A DNA stretch of 64,000 bases from Verrucomicrobiales bacterium (GTDB lineage: Bacteria > Verrucomicrobiota > Verrucomicrobiia > Verrucomicrobiales > DEV007). The notes under the pieces are model-generated. The model saw only the letters and a program-made list of their open reading frames with translations, did not search any database and had not been told where the DNA came from. The DNA lies in contig JARGPH010000015.1 in the NCBI GenBank assembly GCA_029213065.1, positions 71,337-135,336 on the forward strand, read 5' to 3'. The position numbers and the translations under genes were made by a program. Shown in pieces: positions 45,166 to 54,031 of this stretch (position 1 is its first letter; the number at the start of each line of letters is the position of its first letter).

Positions 45166-47630
45166 GCATTCAGACGCGCACGATCTACTACGCAACGCCA
45201 CCGGACGACTACTTCTGGCGTTGGAGTGAGACCTATGACGCAGCGGAATGGCGAAACGGAAAAACCTGCACACTCTGGGCCGAGCTTCAGCCTATCCTCT
45301 CTTATTTTAGCGAAAACGGGGGCATCCCTCCGCTGGGCTCCATCATCCTGATCCTCGCAGCGTGCCGCGAGGATTGGGACGACTCAGAATCGGAGCTCGT
45401 GGCATGGCTTAGCAACGCTCACGGCAGCGGTGGTATATCCAACACGAGCCGCTCGATGATGAGGCATCTGTCCGATGGGCTCAGTCTCGTTAACCAACTC
45501 CCCGCTGAACTGCGAAAATACTTTGTCGCGAAAGTGGCTCTCATTACCTTCATTTTTGAAGAAAGCCCTCAGCGCTTGTCGCCGGAAGAATCTGAGGTCG
45601 TTCTCGCCGAACTTACCGAACTGGGCCCCTCTTGCCTCCAATTGGCTCAACCCGATCTCACCGGCGTACCTCGCTTTCATCGCGACGCGAAAGCCATCAA
45701 AAAAGCACTCGAACATGAAACTGTCGAATCTCTCGAGAGTGTGCTTCGCACCGGGATTGATTTATCCCATCTCGAAGAACCGGATCTGGAGCTGGAAATC
45801 AAAGAGCAGCGACAGGCCGGAACTCTCCTTGAAGAATTGCAGCGACTGAAAGGTGACTTCGCGGTTCTTTCCGGAGTCGCAGAGCGGGCCATCGCGATGA
45901 TCCATTTCCCCGGAGCGCTTCAACAACCTGATGAACTGCCGATCGGAGGCGTCGCCGACATCACCAATCGCGGCTCGATCGAACGACTTCTCCCGGCTGA
46001 AATGGCCTGGGACGATCTCACTCTCGCAGTGCGCCTCATTCACGGTGAAGCCCTCTACTTTCGTCGCGAAATCCCGCCACAGGAATCGCCTCGTAAAAGC
46101 GCCGTCTTTCTGGATCGCGGCCTGCGTATCTGGGGAGCGAGCCGGCTTCTCACCACAGGCATTGCCCTGGGAATCACCCAACAAGCGAGATGGAAAACCA
46201 ACGATCTCGAAGTCTATTCAGCGGCGCAGGCAGGTTGGAGTGAGCTGGATCTCTCAAGCGTCGATTCAATTCGCAACGTTCTCAGTGAGCTTGTCCCACT
46301 CCCCGGCCCCTCCCATTCTCTGCGCTCCTGGTGGGAAGCTTCTGAAGAAACGATCACCGGCGATCTCATTTTCATTACGATTCCCGAGCATCGCGATACA
46401 ACGGAATGCGCACAGCTACTCAGCGAAATCAGCCGGGACCTTCACGGGGCGGATCGCCATCTCCACGTCATCGCGATTGATCGCGACGGCAATCTTGAGA
46501 TGGATGTCTGGATGCCTCGCGGCCGCAAGAAAGGCTTTCGCGGACAAATTGAATGGGAAGACCTCATTCAAAAGAAAGAAGAGCCGAAGCGCAAATCCCG
46601 CAAAGTCGTTCGCCCTGAGACGGAACCCGAAGCGAGCTATCCCATGTATCGTCTCGACATTCCGCCCTTCTATTTCCCTGAAAACCCACATTACCAGCGA
46701 GCGACAACCAAGGTCAACTCGGGGATCGTCGGGATGGGATCGGACCAGCGTATCTTCCGCTGGCAGCAGGCAGGAGTCGGAGCACGCGAACTGGTTCCAC
46801 ACGCCCCCGGAACGCAACATTGGGTCGTTAATGAAGACTCTGAACCGTTTCTCGTCGCAGGAATGGGCGCCGGACAGCCGGTTAAGCTTTTCCGGATTAT
46901 AGCGGGAGAACTGAAAGAGATCGCGATGGAGAAATCCCGGCACGCTTTTCCACGGGAAGTGACGATTTCGGGCGGGGCGCTCATTCTCGCTTACTCCGAT
47001 TTCGTTGAAGCATTCTCCATCGAGACGGGCACACTGATCACTAACAAAGCCATCCCAGGTCTCCCGACGAGACCGCTGCTCCGCTTCGACGGCAATGAGA
47101 TCGAGGTCACCTCTCTGGCCCCCTCAGATCCTTATACCGATCTCATTCGACACGAAGACCACAACACCGATTGGGGGCCACGCCTCAATCCCGTAGCGAT
47201 CAAATACCATGACGGGCTCATTATTTACTGTGATGAGCATGCCTTCAGCTTCGAGTTCGATTTTCTTCGCTGGGTGAATTTTGCGACGAACAACACCGCT
47301 CAGAAGGCCGCGATAGAAGATAATTTCGAAACTCTCGAGTTTGACGCCAAGGAAGGGATTGCTTTCAACGAGAAAGAACTCTCCAAAGATGTCGTCGCCC
47401 TTCACGACTCGCGGGGCATACTCCACTTGCGAAGCACTCGCGCGAAGAATCCGGTCTGCCTCAGCTTTCTTCTCATGAGCGGAAAAACCGCGGTATGGGA
47501 CTCTGAACTGGGACTGCTCTCCCACGACCAAACTCTCCTCGGGTTGAATGGCAAACCAGCGAGCAAAGTTCAAATGCGACAATTTCAGAACAAATTTGAT
47601 GAGCTTTTCGGAAAGGTGATTTTCAAATGA
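45162..47630 (+). CDS. vWA-like plus beta-propeller protein of the MoxR system
   Basis: From ATG 45162 the product has 822 residues. Residues 1-250 are helical. Next comes 'VADITNRGSIERLLPAEM' and 'LAVRLIHGEALYFRREIPP' (about 264-305), which I associate with the segment before the vWA fold in these systems. A vWA-like domain (about 312-470) has Asp318-Arg-Gly-Leu-Arg at the MIDAS position, so the usual D-x-S-x-S metal site is altered. After a basic linker (about 475-490) the C-terminal 320 residues are a WD/propeller-like beta domain. It would be the substrate-selecting partner of the MoxR ATPase. It is coupled to both neighbours by 4-bp overlaps. Confidence 0.85.
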   Translation: MSIQTRTIYYATPPDDYFWRWSETYDAAEWRNGKTCTLWAELQPILSYFSENGGIPPLGSIILILAACREDWDDSESELVAWLSNAHGSGGISNTSRSMMRHLSDGLSLVNQLPAELRKYFVAKVALITFIFEESPQRLSPEESEVVLAELTELGPSCLQLAQPDLTGVPRFHRDAKAIKKALEHETVESLESVLRTGIDLSHLEEPDLELEIKEQRQAGTLLEELQRLKGDFAVLSGVAERAIAMIHFPGALQQPDELPIGGVADITNRGSIERLLPAEMAWDDLTLAVRLIHGEALYFRREIPPQESPRKSAVFLDRGLRIWGASRLLTTGIALGITQQARWKTNDLEVYSAAQAGWSELDLSSVDSIRNVLSELVPLPGPSHSLRSWWEASEETITGDLIFITIPEHRDTTECAQLLSEISRDLHGADRHLHVIAIDRDGNLEMDVWMPRGRKKGFRGQIEWEDLIQKKEEPKRKSRKVVRPETEPEASYPMYRLDIPPFYFPENPHYQRATTKVNSGIVGMGSDQRIFRWQQAGVGARELVPHAPGTQHWVVNEDSEPFLVAGMGAGQPVKLFRIIAGELKEIAMEKSRHAFPREVTISGGALILAYSDFVEAFSIETGTLITNKAIPGLPTRPLLRFDGNEIEVTSLAPSDPYTDLIRHEDHNTDWGPRLNPVAIKYHDGLIIYCDEHAFSFEFDFLRWVNFATNNTAQKAAIEDNFETLEFDAKEGIAFNEKELSKDVVALHDSRGILHLRSTRAKNPVCLSFLLMSGKTAVWDSELGLLSHDQTLLGLNGKPASKVQMRQFQNKFDELFGKVIFK

Positions 47631-50326
47631 GAATTCCCCTGACATTACAATTTCGGGAGAAACCCGCCGAAGCGCAGCCATCTGCCGGTTGGCTCCCCTC
47701 CGACGACGCGAAAGTATGGCTTTCGGAACTTGCATCCGGCGCCGCCCAGGGCAAACCGCTCCTCGCTTTGCCCGTTTCAGAATCGGCGTCGAGTCCCGCA
47801 TGCAAAGGCGCGTTTCTGCTTCCGCAGTCAACCAATCCCCCCTCGTTCAGCCCCCGTGTGATCCCGCTCTACGAAGCGCTCCCCGGGATTCACATTCCAC
47901 TCGACTCCAAATTTTCAGCTGAGATTCTCGCCCACGAAAAGAAGCATTTCTTTCCTCATGAAGTTCACTTTTTCCATCCTGTTCTCGGATCGGTCGGATT
48001 CAGTAAAAGTGACGCAATCGCTCCTGTTTCGCTGATCGTGGTGCCGCCAGCGAGAGAAATAAATTGGAGCGTCGGTGTCGAAGGACCGCCTTCCTCTCCT
48101 CCCCTTACCGGCTTCTCGATCCCCTCTCCTCCGTCACCGGATGCAGCGCTCGAAGAAGCTGCGGGAGACATTTCCAGTAAGAAAGGAAAGCTCTCGAAGG
48201 AAAAGTCCGGTTTAGGAAATGCCCTCGGAATTCTTGGAGGAGGAATCGCCGGCGGTCTCGCTCTCGGTCTTCACGGACTCGCTTCAGCCTTTTCATCAGG
48301 CGAGGGCCCCTCCGCAAATGCGAACGCGGACTCGATCTCGCAGCAGAAAAGCGATGCGTTTCTGAAATGGGCGCAGCAAAACTGGGAGAACCTTTTCAAC
48401 GCAAGGAAACGGGAGATCAACAAGCTCCTCGATAAGCTCGACAAGAATCCTGACGAAGGGCTCAAGTACGCGCTGCCTCTTACCGGGTCAGGCAGCTCAC
48501 GAGGCTCTGCGCCTCCCTCGACACGCCTCGGCCTGCGCAACATGCGCTTCAGTCCCGGAGGAGGTTCCGGTCCTGCCGACTCGTGGGATCTTGACTACAA
48601 TCAACGACTCGCTCTTGAGAAGCGATATCGCGACGTTGCCGAGCGGGAAATAGCCAAAGGTAACTACGACCGCGCCGCCTACATCCTCGGGAATCTTGTC
48701 GGGGATTGGAACGGCGTCGCCGCTGCGCTCGTGAAAGGCGAACGCTATCGGGATGCCGTCTCAATCTATCTCCACAAGCTGAAAAACAAAACAGCTGCCG
48801 CGAACTGCTACGAAGGTGCCGGAATGCTTCAGCAAGCAGCGGACCTCCAGAAGGAGATGCGAAATTTTGAAAAAGCGGGCGACCTTTACGAGCGCCTCGG
48901 AAACGAGAGCGAGGCAAACCGGCTCTGGATTCTCGCCGCTGACGGGCAAACGGATCCCATTCAGAAGGCGAGAATCTGGGATGAAAAGATTAAAAGCCCC
49001 TCCGTCGCGCTCGAGATCCTCGATCAAGCGTGGCCTAAAGGAAATCGTTCGCAGGAACTTTTGCGGCGAATGTTCGAGATCCTGCAACAGCATGATTCGG
49101 TCGCCCATGCCGAAGTCCTCATCGTGCGGGTGCTCGAACACGAAGACGACATTCATGGACTCCCCCTGACAACGCAGCTCGAGTTGTTTCATTCGGTCAC
49201 ACAGCGCTGGGAAAATGATTCACTGAAAGAACTCGTCAGCACCGAAATGTGGTCACGCATCGCACACGAAGTCAGTGCTGAATCGAAGGACACTGAGAAA
49301 TTGCTCAATCTCATTCCCCGTCTCGCACCGGGTGACCGCCTGCTCGAGCGTGACGTAAAGCGATTCTCCCTTCCCAAGCATCAGTTCAAGTCTCCGAAGA
49401 CTGACCGGTATACGGGTCAAATGTTAGTGAAAGAGATTAACGAAATTCCGGGAGAAGCAGAGTGGCTTTCGCTCTGCGCGATTGGTGTGGAGGTTTCTTT
49501 TGTTGGCGTGCGATCGGGCCATGTCTATGTTGGACAAGAGACAAAAGGCGTCTGCGACACACACCCCCTTTCCGTGGAGCATCAGGCGGGCAACGAGATT
49601 CAGTTGTCCCATCGCCGCGGGAAAAAAGTTCCTGAGAGTCCCTGGTTTCTCCACTACCCCTCGCAGAAGAAACTAGCATTCATAGGAGGACACCAAGGCG
49701 ATTCCGGTTTCCAAAACTCCGTTCTCGCGATAGGCAACTGGCGTGAAAGCGAAGACATCATCGCACTCGAATACACGGACGCGGGTTCTCTCGTCGCCCA
49801 TCGCTACACATCGACGCTTCAACGTTCAAGCTCAATCCCGCTCGACGTCGCAGCGCCGTCCGTTCTAGGAGCAGAATGGTGCATCGATGCCTACGGCTAT
49901 GCGATTTGCCTAGCATCCGACGGCTTCTTCGCGCGACGAGAGAACGATGGCACCTTTTCGACAATCGCTATCGGAGGCGTTCCGACTTCGCTCCAAATCT
50001 CGCCAGTCGATGACTCTCAGGTAATCGTCGTCGTTAACCGCGAAGTCCTTCTCATTTCCCGCGACACGCCCCAGAAACCACTCGAAACGGTGAACCTGCT
50101 TTCGCTCGGAAGCGAAGAACCGGAACCAGTCACGACCTTTCTCGCGGACGGCTCCATTGTCATCGTCCATTCCGGTGGAGGAGAAATTTTCGCCCCTGAC
50201 AGCTTTCTCACCCCTAAAGCAAAATTCAGTTTTCCCACTGATGCAGGGACGCCTGTCGGAGTCGTCTGTCGAAGCGGCGGTGAACTCACGATCCTGACAA
50301 AAGCAGGAAAGCTGATTCATCTGTAG
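47627..50326 (+). CDS. bpX6-like protein with TPR-like helices and C-terminal propeller
   Basis: The 899-residue product starts at ATGA overlapping the previous stop. Residues 1-165 look like the bpX6 domain of MoxR-vWA-propeller systems ('HEVHFFHPVLGSVGF' near 108-122). A Gly-rich hydrophobic segment (about 198-225, 'GILGGGIAGGLALGLHG') may insert in or touch the membrane. A Ser/Gly-rich linker follows, then TPR-like helical repeats (about 325-480: 'AEREIAKGNYDRAAYILGNL', 'YEGAGMLQQAADLQKEMRNF', 'AGDLYERLGNESEANRLW'). The last 300 residues form a propeller-like beta domain. It closes the operon; an ATP-grasp-like gene on the other strand ends 15 bp away. Confidence 0.85.
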   Translation: MRIPLTLQFREKPAEAQPSAGWLPSDDAKVWLSELASGAAQGKPLLALPVSESASSPACKGAFLLPQSTNPPSFSPRVIPLYEALPGIHIPLDSKFSAEILAHEKKHFFPHEVHFFHPVLGSVGFSKSDAIAPVSLIVVPPAREINWSVGVEGPPSSPPLTGFSIPSPPSPDAALEEAAGDISSKKGKLSKEKSGLGNALGILGGGIAGGLALGLHGLASAFSSGEGPSANANADSISQQKSDAFLKWAQQNWENLFNARKREINKLLDKLDKNPDEGLKYALPLTGSGSSRGSAPPSTRLGLRNMRFSPGGGSGPADSWDLDYNQRLALEKRYRDVAEREIAKGNYDRAAYILGNLVGDWNGVAAALVKGERYRDAVSIYLHKLKNKTAAANCYEGAGMLQQAADLQKEMRNFEKAGDLYERLGNESEANRLWILAADGQTDPIQKARIWDEKIKSPSVALEILDQAWPKGNRSQELLRRMFEILQQHDSVAHAEVLIVRVLEHEDDIHGLPLTTQLELFHSVTQRWENDSLKELVSTEMWSRIAHEVSAESKDTEKLLNLIPRLAPGDRLLERDVKRFSLPKHQFKSPKTDRYTGQMLVKEINEIPGEAEWLSLCAIGVEVSFVGVRSGHVYVGQETKGVCDTHPLSVEHQAGNEIQLSHRRGKKVPESPWFLHYPSQKKLAFIGGHQGDSGFQNSVLAIGNWRESEDIIALEYTDAGSLVAHRYTSTLQRSSSIPLDVAAPSVLGAEWCIDAYGYAICLASDGFFARRENDGTFSTIAIGGVPTSLQISPVDDSQVIVVVNREVLLISRDTPQKPLETVNLLSLGSEEPEPVTTFLADGSIVIVHSGGGEIFAPDSFLTPKAKFSFPTDAGTPVGVVCRSGGELTILTKAGKLIHL

Positions 50327-50341
50327 CCCGTCCTTGCCCCC

Positions 50342-51424
50342 TCACTGATTCAAAAACGAGCGAAGCTCCGCAGTGTAGGTGTCATCTCCCTCAAAAAGAA
50401 CGCCGGGAATGAGATCGCCGAAGGCATTGACCTCGGCCACCGCGAACTTATGAAACGTCGTTCCAATCATCAAATCGACGGCAACGTAGTGGCATCCTTG
50501 AAAACATTTCGCGGCATCCTCACAAACATGCATCGCGCGCGCCCAGTTCCCGGCTCCCATCCTCGCTTTGACTTGATCGACGTTGCCACGCGCATTGCCG
50601 AGATGAAGATTCGTGATCGGTGACTGACTCGTTCTCACAACAATCTGAGCAACAACTCCTGCAATGACAACGACTCGAAGATCGAAGGTCCTTCCGTCCA
50701 ACGAAGCTTTGGGAAACCATCGCTCTGCAAAAAGTCGTTCTTGAGCAAGTCCATCTACGAGACGCTGAATCGAATCTCGCTCTACATAGCGCTGCATTCG
50801 TAGATTGTTGTAAATAGCGATCGAATCCATCCCACCTCGATCATCTAAAGTCGCGGAAGTAGTCGCTAAAAAGCGATCCTTTCCATCGGTTTGAAATGCG
50901 ACAACACCCGAGGCCGAAGACCCGTGTGCAGGTTTCAGGAAAACACGCCGAACACCTTGTCGGTTCATCTTGTGGATCAATTGATCAAACGATTCAACAG
51001 CCACTACAAAATCAGGCACTGGCACCCCGGCTGATGCAAGCTTCCGCTGGGCAGCCGGCTTGTCGAACATTTCGACGATTTCCGCCGGATCATTCATGAA
51101 GCGGCTATCCGAATACCGCGTTTCAAGCTCTCCGAGAACTGACTTCCAGCCATCGAACCAGGGACGCTGATGACGGATTCTCCCGACATCCTCCCTGAGA
51201 AACTCGGGGCCACCTCCTTTCGCAATGAGACTGCGTTCAACGTCGAAATTTTCGCCCGGCGACTCAATGCGAATGGCATCAGTATCGAGCCGGGGAAGAC
51301 CTCTTTCGCCCAAGAGATCCACCCAGGCAACTTCATCAGGTTCAGGTAGTCCAAGCCGCAGGCAAGCTTCCCGAAAAAACCGGGCGCGCCGGTTTTCCGG
51401 ATTGCAAATGTGGGTAATTTTCAC
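50342..51424 (-). CDS. STM4014-family ATP-grasp-like protein
   Basis: The 360-residue protein has an ATP-grasp-like fold: 'VFLKPAHGSSASGVVAF' (about 162-178, the nucleotide loop), 'AERWFPKASLDGRTFDLRVVVIAG' and the C-terminal metal-ligand region 'HYVAVDLMIG...FAVAEVNAFGDLIPGVL'. The style and the neighbours identify the STM4014 family of the STM4011-4015 cluster. ATP-grasp enzymes usually join an acid to an amine or amino acid, but the substrate is unknown. It is transcribed with the STM4015-like gene 66 bp upstream and opposite to the other cluster genes. Confidence 0.88.
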   Translation of the reverse strand: MKITHICNPENRRARFFREACLRLGLPEPDEVAWVDLLGERGLPRLDTDAIRIESPGENFDVERSLIAKGGGPEFLREDVGRIRHQRPWFDGWKSVLGELETRYSDSRFMNDPAEIVEMFDKPAAQRKLASAGVPVPDFVVAVESFDQLIHKMNRQGVRRVFLKPAHGSSASGVVAFQTDGKDRFLATTSATLDDRGGMDSIAIYNNLRMQRYVERDSIQRLVDGLAQERLFAERWFPKASLDGRTFDLRVVVIAGVVAQIVVRTSQSPITNLHLGNARGNVDQVKARMGAGNWARAMHVCEDAAKCFQGCHYVAVDLMIGTTFHKFAVAEVNAFGDLIPGVLFEGDDTYTAELRSFLNQ

Positions 51425-51489
51425 GGTATCCGAATGCCCTCCCTCTCGGAAATGCAGTTTCCCGAAAGTAGCCGAACTACCAAACTCAA

Positions 51490-52413
51490 CTACTCGCTAA
51501 CAGCGATGTAATAATAGATTTCATCGCCATAAGTGTCCGGCTCTTCTCTTCCGCTAACATCGACAGAAGTTCCAAAAAGTTTCACAAACCTGGCCATGAG
51601 CTCAGTGCCCATAAAGTGATGGTGCAAATCGAGCTTCTCCAATTTCTGAACAGCCTCGCTCGCTAGAAGCGCTTCGCCTCCGGCGTTCTTCAAAACACCC
51701 AGCGACAGATCGAGAACTTTCAACTGCCCGAGAACCGGGGCTTCTGCCGCAAGTTTAGCGATTTCATCCTGTTCGTCGGAGTTCTTAAGCCCGAGATAGG
51801 AGAGCTTCGAAAACGCATTCTCATAAAGTAGGGGCTTGGTATCCTCAGCCTTCCCGTCCCAACCATATTCCTCGGTTCCAAGCCAGAGCTCCAAGTGCTC
51901 CAACTCGGGGAAAATTGATTCATGGACGCCCTTGAGAAGACTTTTTGCCAACCCACCCGACTCGATCACGAGTTTCTTCAGCGCATTGTGTCGCAACGGT
52001 GTTGCCGTGAACCCTTCGCATCCCCGTGCACGGAAATCCTCCAGCAACGGAAAGGCTTCGAGGAACGGTGAAATGTCTCCCTGACCGATCCAGGAAATCT
52101 CAGATTCCTCCTGATCGCATTCTGCAAGAAAAAGCGCCTTCAGGTTCGGAAGCTTCGCCTTATTCTCGATTAGAAAAAAAGCATCTTTGTAAAACTCGCT
52201 GCACTCTTCAGTATTGGCACCGAGGCTCAAACCAATCGTTTCCTCAACTCCCGGAAAACTGAAAAACTGTGCCAGCGAATTTTTAATATCCACCGAATCT
52301 TCCCAATCAAAACCAATACGGTAGATGTATTTTGAAAACTCAGGAGTGCCGTCAGCAGGCTTCCAATTCTTTACGGGCAAGCCCATCCATTCAGTCAATT
52401 TTGCAGGAACCAT
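51490..52413 (-). CDS. STM4015-family leucine-rich-repeat-like protein
   Basis: This 307-residue cytoplasmic protein has LRR-like repeats ('LPNLKALFLAECD', 'FPELEHLELWLG', 'FSKLSYLGLKNSDE', 'LGQLKVLDLSLGVLKN', 'VQKLEKLDLHHHFMG') and ends 'YYYIAVSE', as STM4015-type proteins do. LRRs bind other proteins, so it may recruit a partner or a substrate for the radical SAM enzymes. It is divergent from the HAD gene at 52485 with 71 bp between, a likely two-way promoter region. Confidence 0.88.
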   Translation of the reverse strand: MVPAKLTEWMGLPVKNWKPADGTPEFSKYIYRIGFDWEDSVDIKNSLAQFFSFPGVEETIGLSLGANTEECSEFYKDAFFLIENKAKLPNLKALFLAECDQEESEISWIGQGDISPFLEAFPLLEDFRARGCEGFTATPLRHNALKKLVIESGGLAKSLLKGVHESIFPELEHLELWLGTEEYGWDGKAEDTKPLLYENAFSKLSYLGLKNSDEQDEIAKLAAEAPVLGQLKVLDLSLGVLKNAGGEALLASEAVQKLEKLDLHHHFMGTELMARFVKLFGTSVDVSGREEPDTYGDEIYYYIAVSE

Positions 52414-52484
52414 AGAAGTTTAGAATCTAATTCACACGACAAATAACAGTTGTATAACTTTCTGACAAAACTTTCCTCGTTAAA

Positions 52485-53153
52485 ATGGTGTCACCTCCTA
52501 TTCAAGCAGTTGCCTTCGATCTCGACAATACCCTGATTGACCGGGATGCGGCTTTTCTGCGCCTTATTAAAGACTGGGTAGCCGTCATTTACGGGAAGAA
52601 GCATAGCCTCATCAATCACATTCTCGAACAGGACGATCACGGACACTCGAATCGCGATGAACTCTTTCAGTTCCTCGCGCAGATGAATATATTTGGCGGA
52701 AATTCAGTGGGTTTGAAAAACCGGTTCGCCCGTGAATTCCCCGGGTATTTTGCTTCTTCCAGCGAGGTTCACGACCTTCTGAAACGGCTTCAGGAGAGAG
52801 GCATTGAACTCGCGCTCCTTACTAATGGAGGTGCCCAAATCCAACGAGAGAAATTGGAGAGAGCCTCGCTCACAGGATTCTTCGATCCGGAAAAAATTCT
52901 CGTTTCCGGTGAGATCGGCTTCGACAAACCTGCTCCGGAAGCGTTTGCAGCGCTGAACAAAAAGATGAATACCCCACCGGCAAATACACTGTTTGTCGGC
53001 GATCATTTCGAGAAAGACATCGTCGGAGCATCCACGGCAGGATTTCAGACTTGTTGGATCACTCCTGACGTAGAGAATCGCGTGAACGATTCGTCCGTGT
53101 TCGACTTTCAAATTTCAACCCTGAGCGAGCTAGAGATCACATGCCTGACATGA
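52485..53153 (+). CDS. HAD-superfamily hydrolase (YjjG/GPH-type)
   Basis: This 222-residue HAD phosphatase has motif I 'VAFDLDNTLID' (Asp12 nucleophile, Asp14 acid/base), motif II 'LALLTNGG', motif III Lys in 'GEIGFDKPAPEAF' and motif IV 'LFVGDHFEKDIVGASTAGF'. A C1-type helical cap lies between I and II. The substrate would be a small phosphate ester. It overlaps the STM4013-like gene by a few bases and so belongs to the same transcript. It is not a standard member of the STM4011-4015 set as I know it. Confidence 0.93.
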   Translation: MVSPPIQAVAFDLDNTLIDRDAAFLRLIKDWVAVIYGKKHSLINHILEQDDHGHSNRDELFQFLAQMNIFGGNSVGLKNRFAREFPGYFASSSEVHDLLKRLQERGIELALLTNGGAQIQREKLERASLTGFFDPEKILVSGEIGFDKPAPEAFAALNKKMNTPPANTLFVGDHFEKDIVGASTAGFQTCWITPDVENRVNDSSVFDFQISTLSELEITCLT

Positions 53154-53953
53154 ACCAAATCGTCGGATCCGCCGACATCGCACTCATCGTATTCGATACC
53201 CTCAGGTTCGATGTCGCGAGCACGGAGTTCGCCGCCGGAAACACGCCGAACCTGAAGAAGCTTTTCCCCCATGGCTGGGAGAAACGCCATTCGCCCGGCA
53301 GCTTCACCTACGCGGCCCATCACGCCTTTTTCGCCGGCTTCCTACCCACTCCCTCCGATCCCACCGCTTCGCAGGAACGACTTTTTGCAACTGAGTTCGC
53401 GGGGAGCGAAACATCCGGCGGAAGCACCAGAACCTTTCGTGAAGCCAATATCGTCGCAGGTCTTCGATCAGAAGGCTACCTGACCCTGTGTGTAGGAGGG
53501 GTCGGTTTCTTCAATCAACAAACGGAGTTGAGCCGTGTATTCCCGGCAATGTTCGACGAAGCCTTCTGGTCACCCGAATTAGGCGTTACCAATCCGCAAT
53601 CCACCGAAAACCAGATTACACGTTTGGAGGAAAAACTAACTCAGATCCCTGAAAATCAACCGCTTTTCACCTACCTGAACATCAGCGCAATCCACCAACC
53701 CAATTGCCACTATTCACCGGGTAAGGAATCCGACGACCTTGAGTCCCATGCTGCAGCGCTCCGCTACGTGGATTCACAAATCCCCCGCCTACTGTCACTT
53801 TTTCAAAACCGCTCCGATACCTTTCTAATCGCCTGCTCCGACCATGGCACTCTCTACGGGGAAGAAGGCTTCACCGGACATCGCGTCGGCCACGAAGCCG
53901 TCTTCACGGTTCCCTACGCTGAGGCGTTTCTGCCACACAACAGGGTATCATGA
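53141..53953 (+). CDS. STM4013/SEN3800-family hydrolase (alkaline phosphatase superfamily)
   Basis: The 270-residue protein has the alkaline phosphatase/sulfatase fold: 'IALIVFDTLRFDV' with metal ligand Asp19 and Thr20, 'PGSFTYAAHHAFFAGFLP', 'LFTYLNISAIHQPN' and the second metal set 'IACSDHGTLYGEEGFTGHRVGHE' (split over about 230-252). No Cys for formylglycine sits at the nucleophile place, so Thr20 may be the nucleophile or a ligand. A start at 53150 (ATGA with the HAD stop) is an equal alternative. The protein has no signal peptide, unlike most sulfatases. The family is the STM4013/SEN3800 hydrolase. Confidence 0.9.
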   Translation: MPDMNQIVGSADIALIVFDTLRFDVASTEFAAGNTPNLKKLFPHGWEKRHSPGSFTYAAHHAFFAGFLPTPSDPTASQERLFATEFAGSETSGGSTRTFREANIVAGLRSEGYLTLCVGGVGFFNQQTELSRVFPAMFDEAFWSPELGVTNPQSTENQITRLEEKLTQIPENQPLFTYLNISAIHQPNCHYSPGKESDDLESHAAALRYVDSQIPRLLSLFQNRSDTFLIACSDHGTLYGEEGFTGHRVGHEAVFTVPYAEAFLPHNRVS

Positions 53954-54031
53954 GCGACCCAACCCTCTTAAGAGGATGAGTAAACCCTATTGAATGATTG
54001 ACCTAACCCTATCAAAGCGGAAAAAGTAGGC

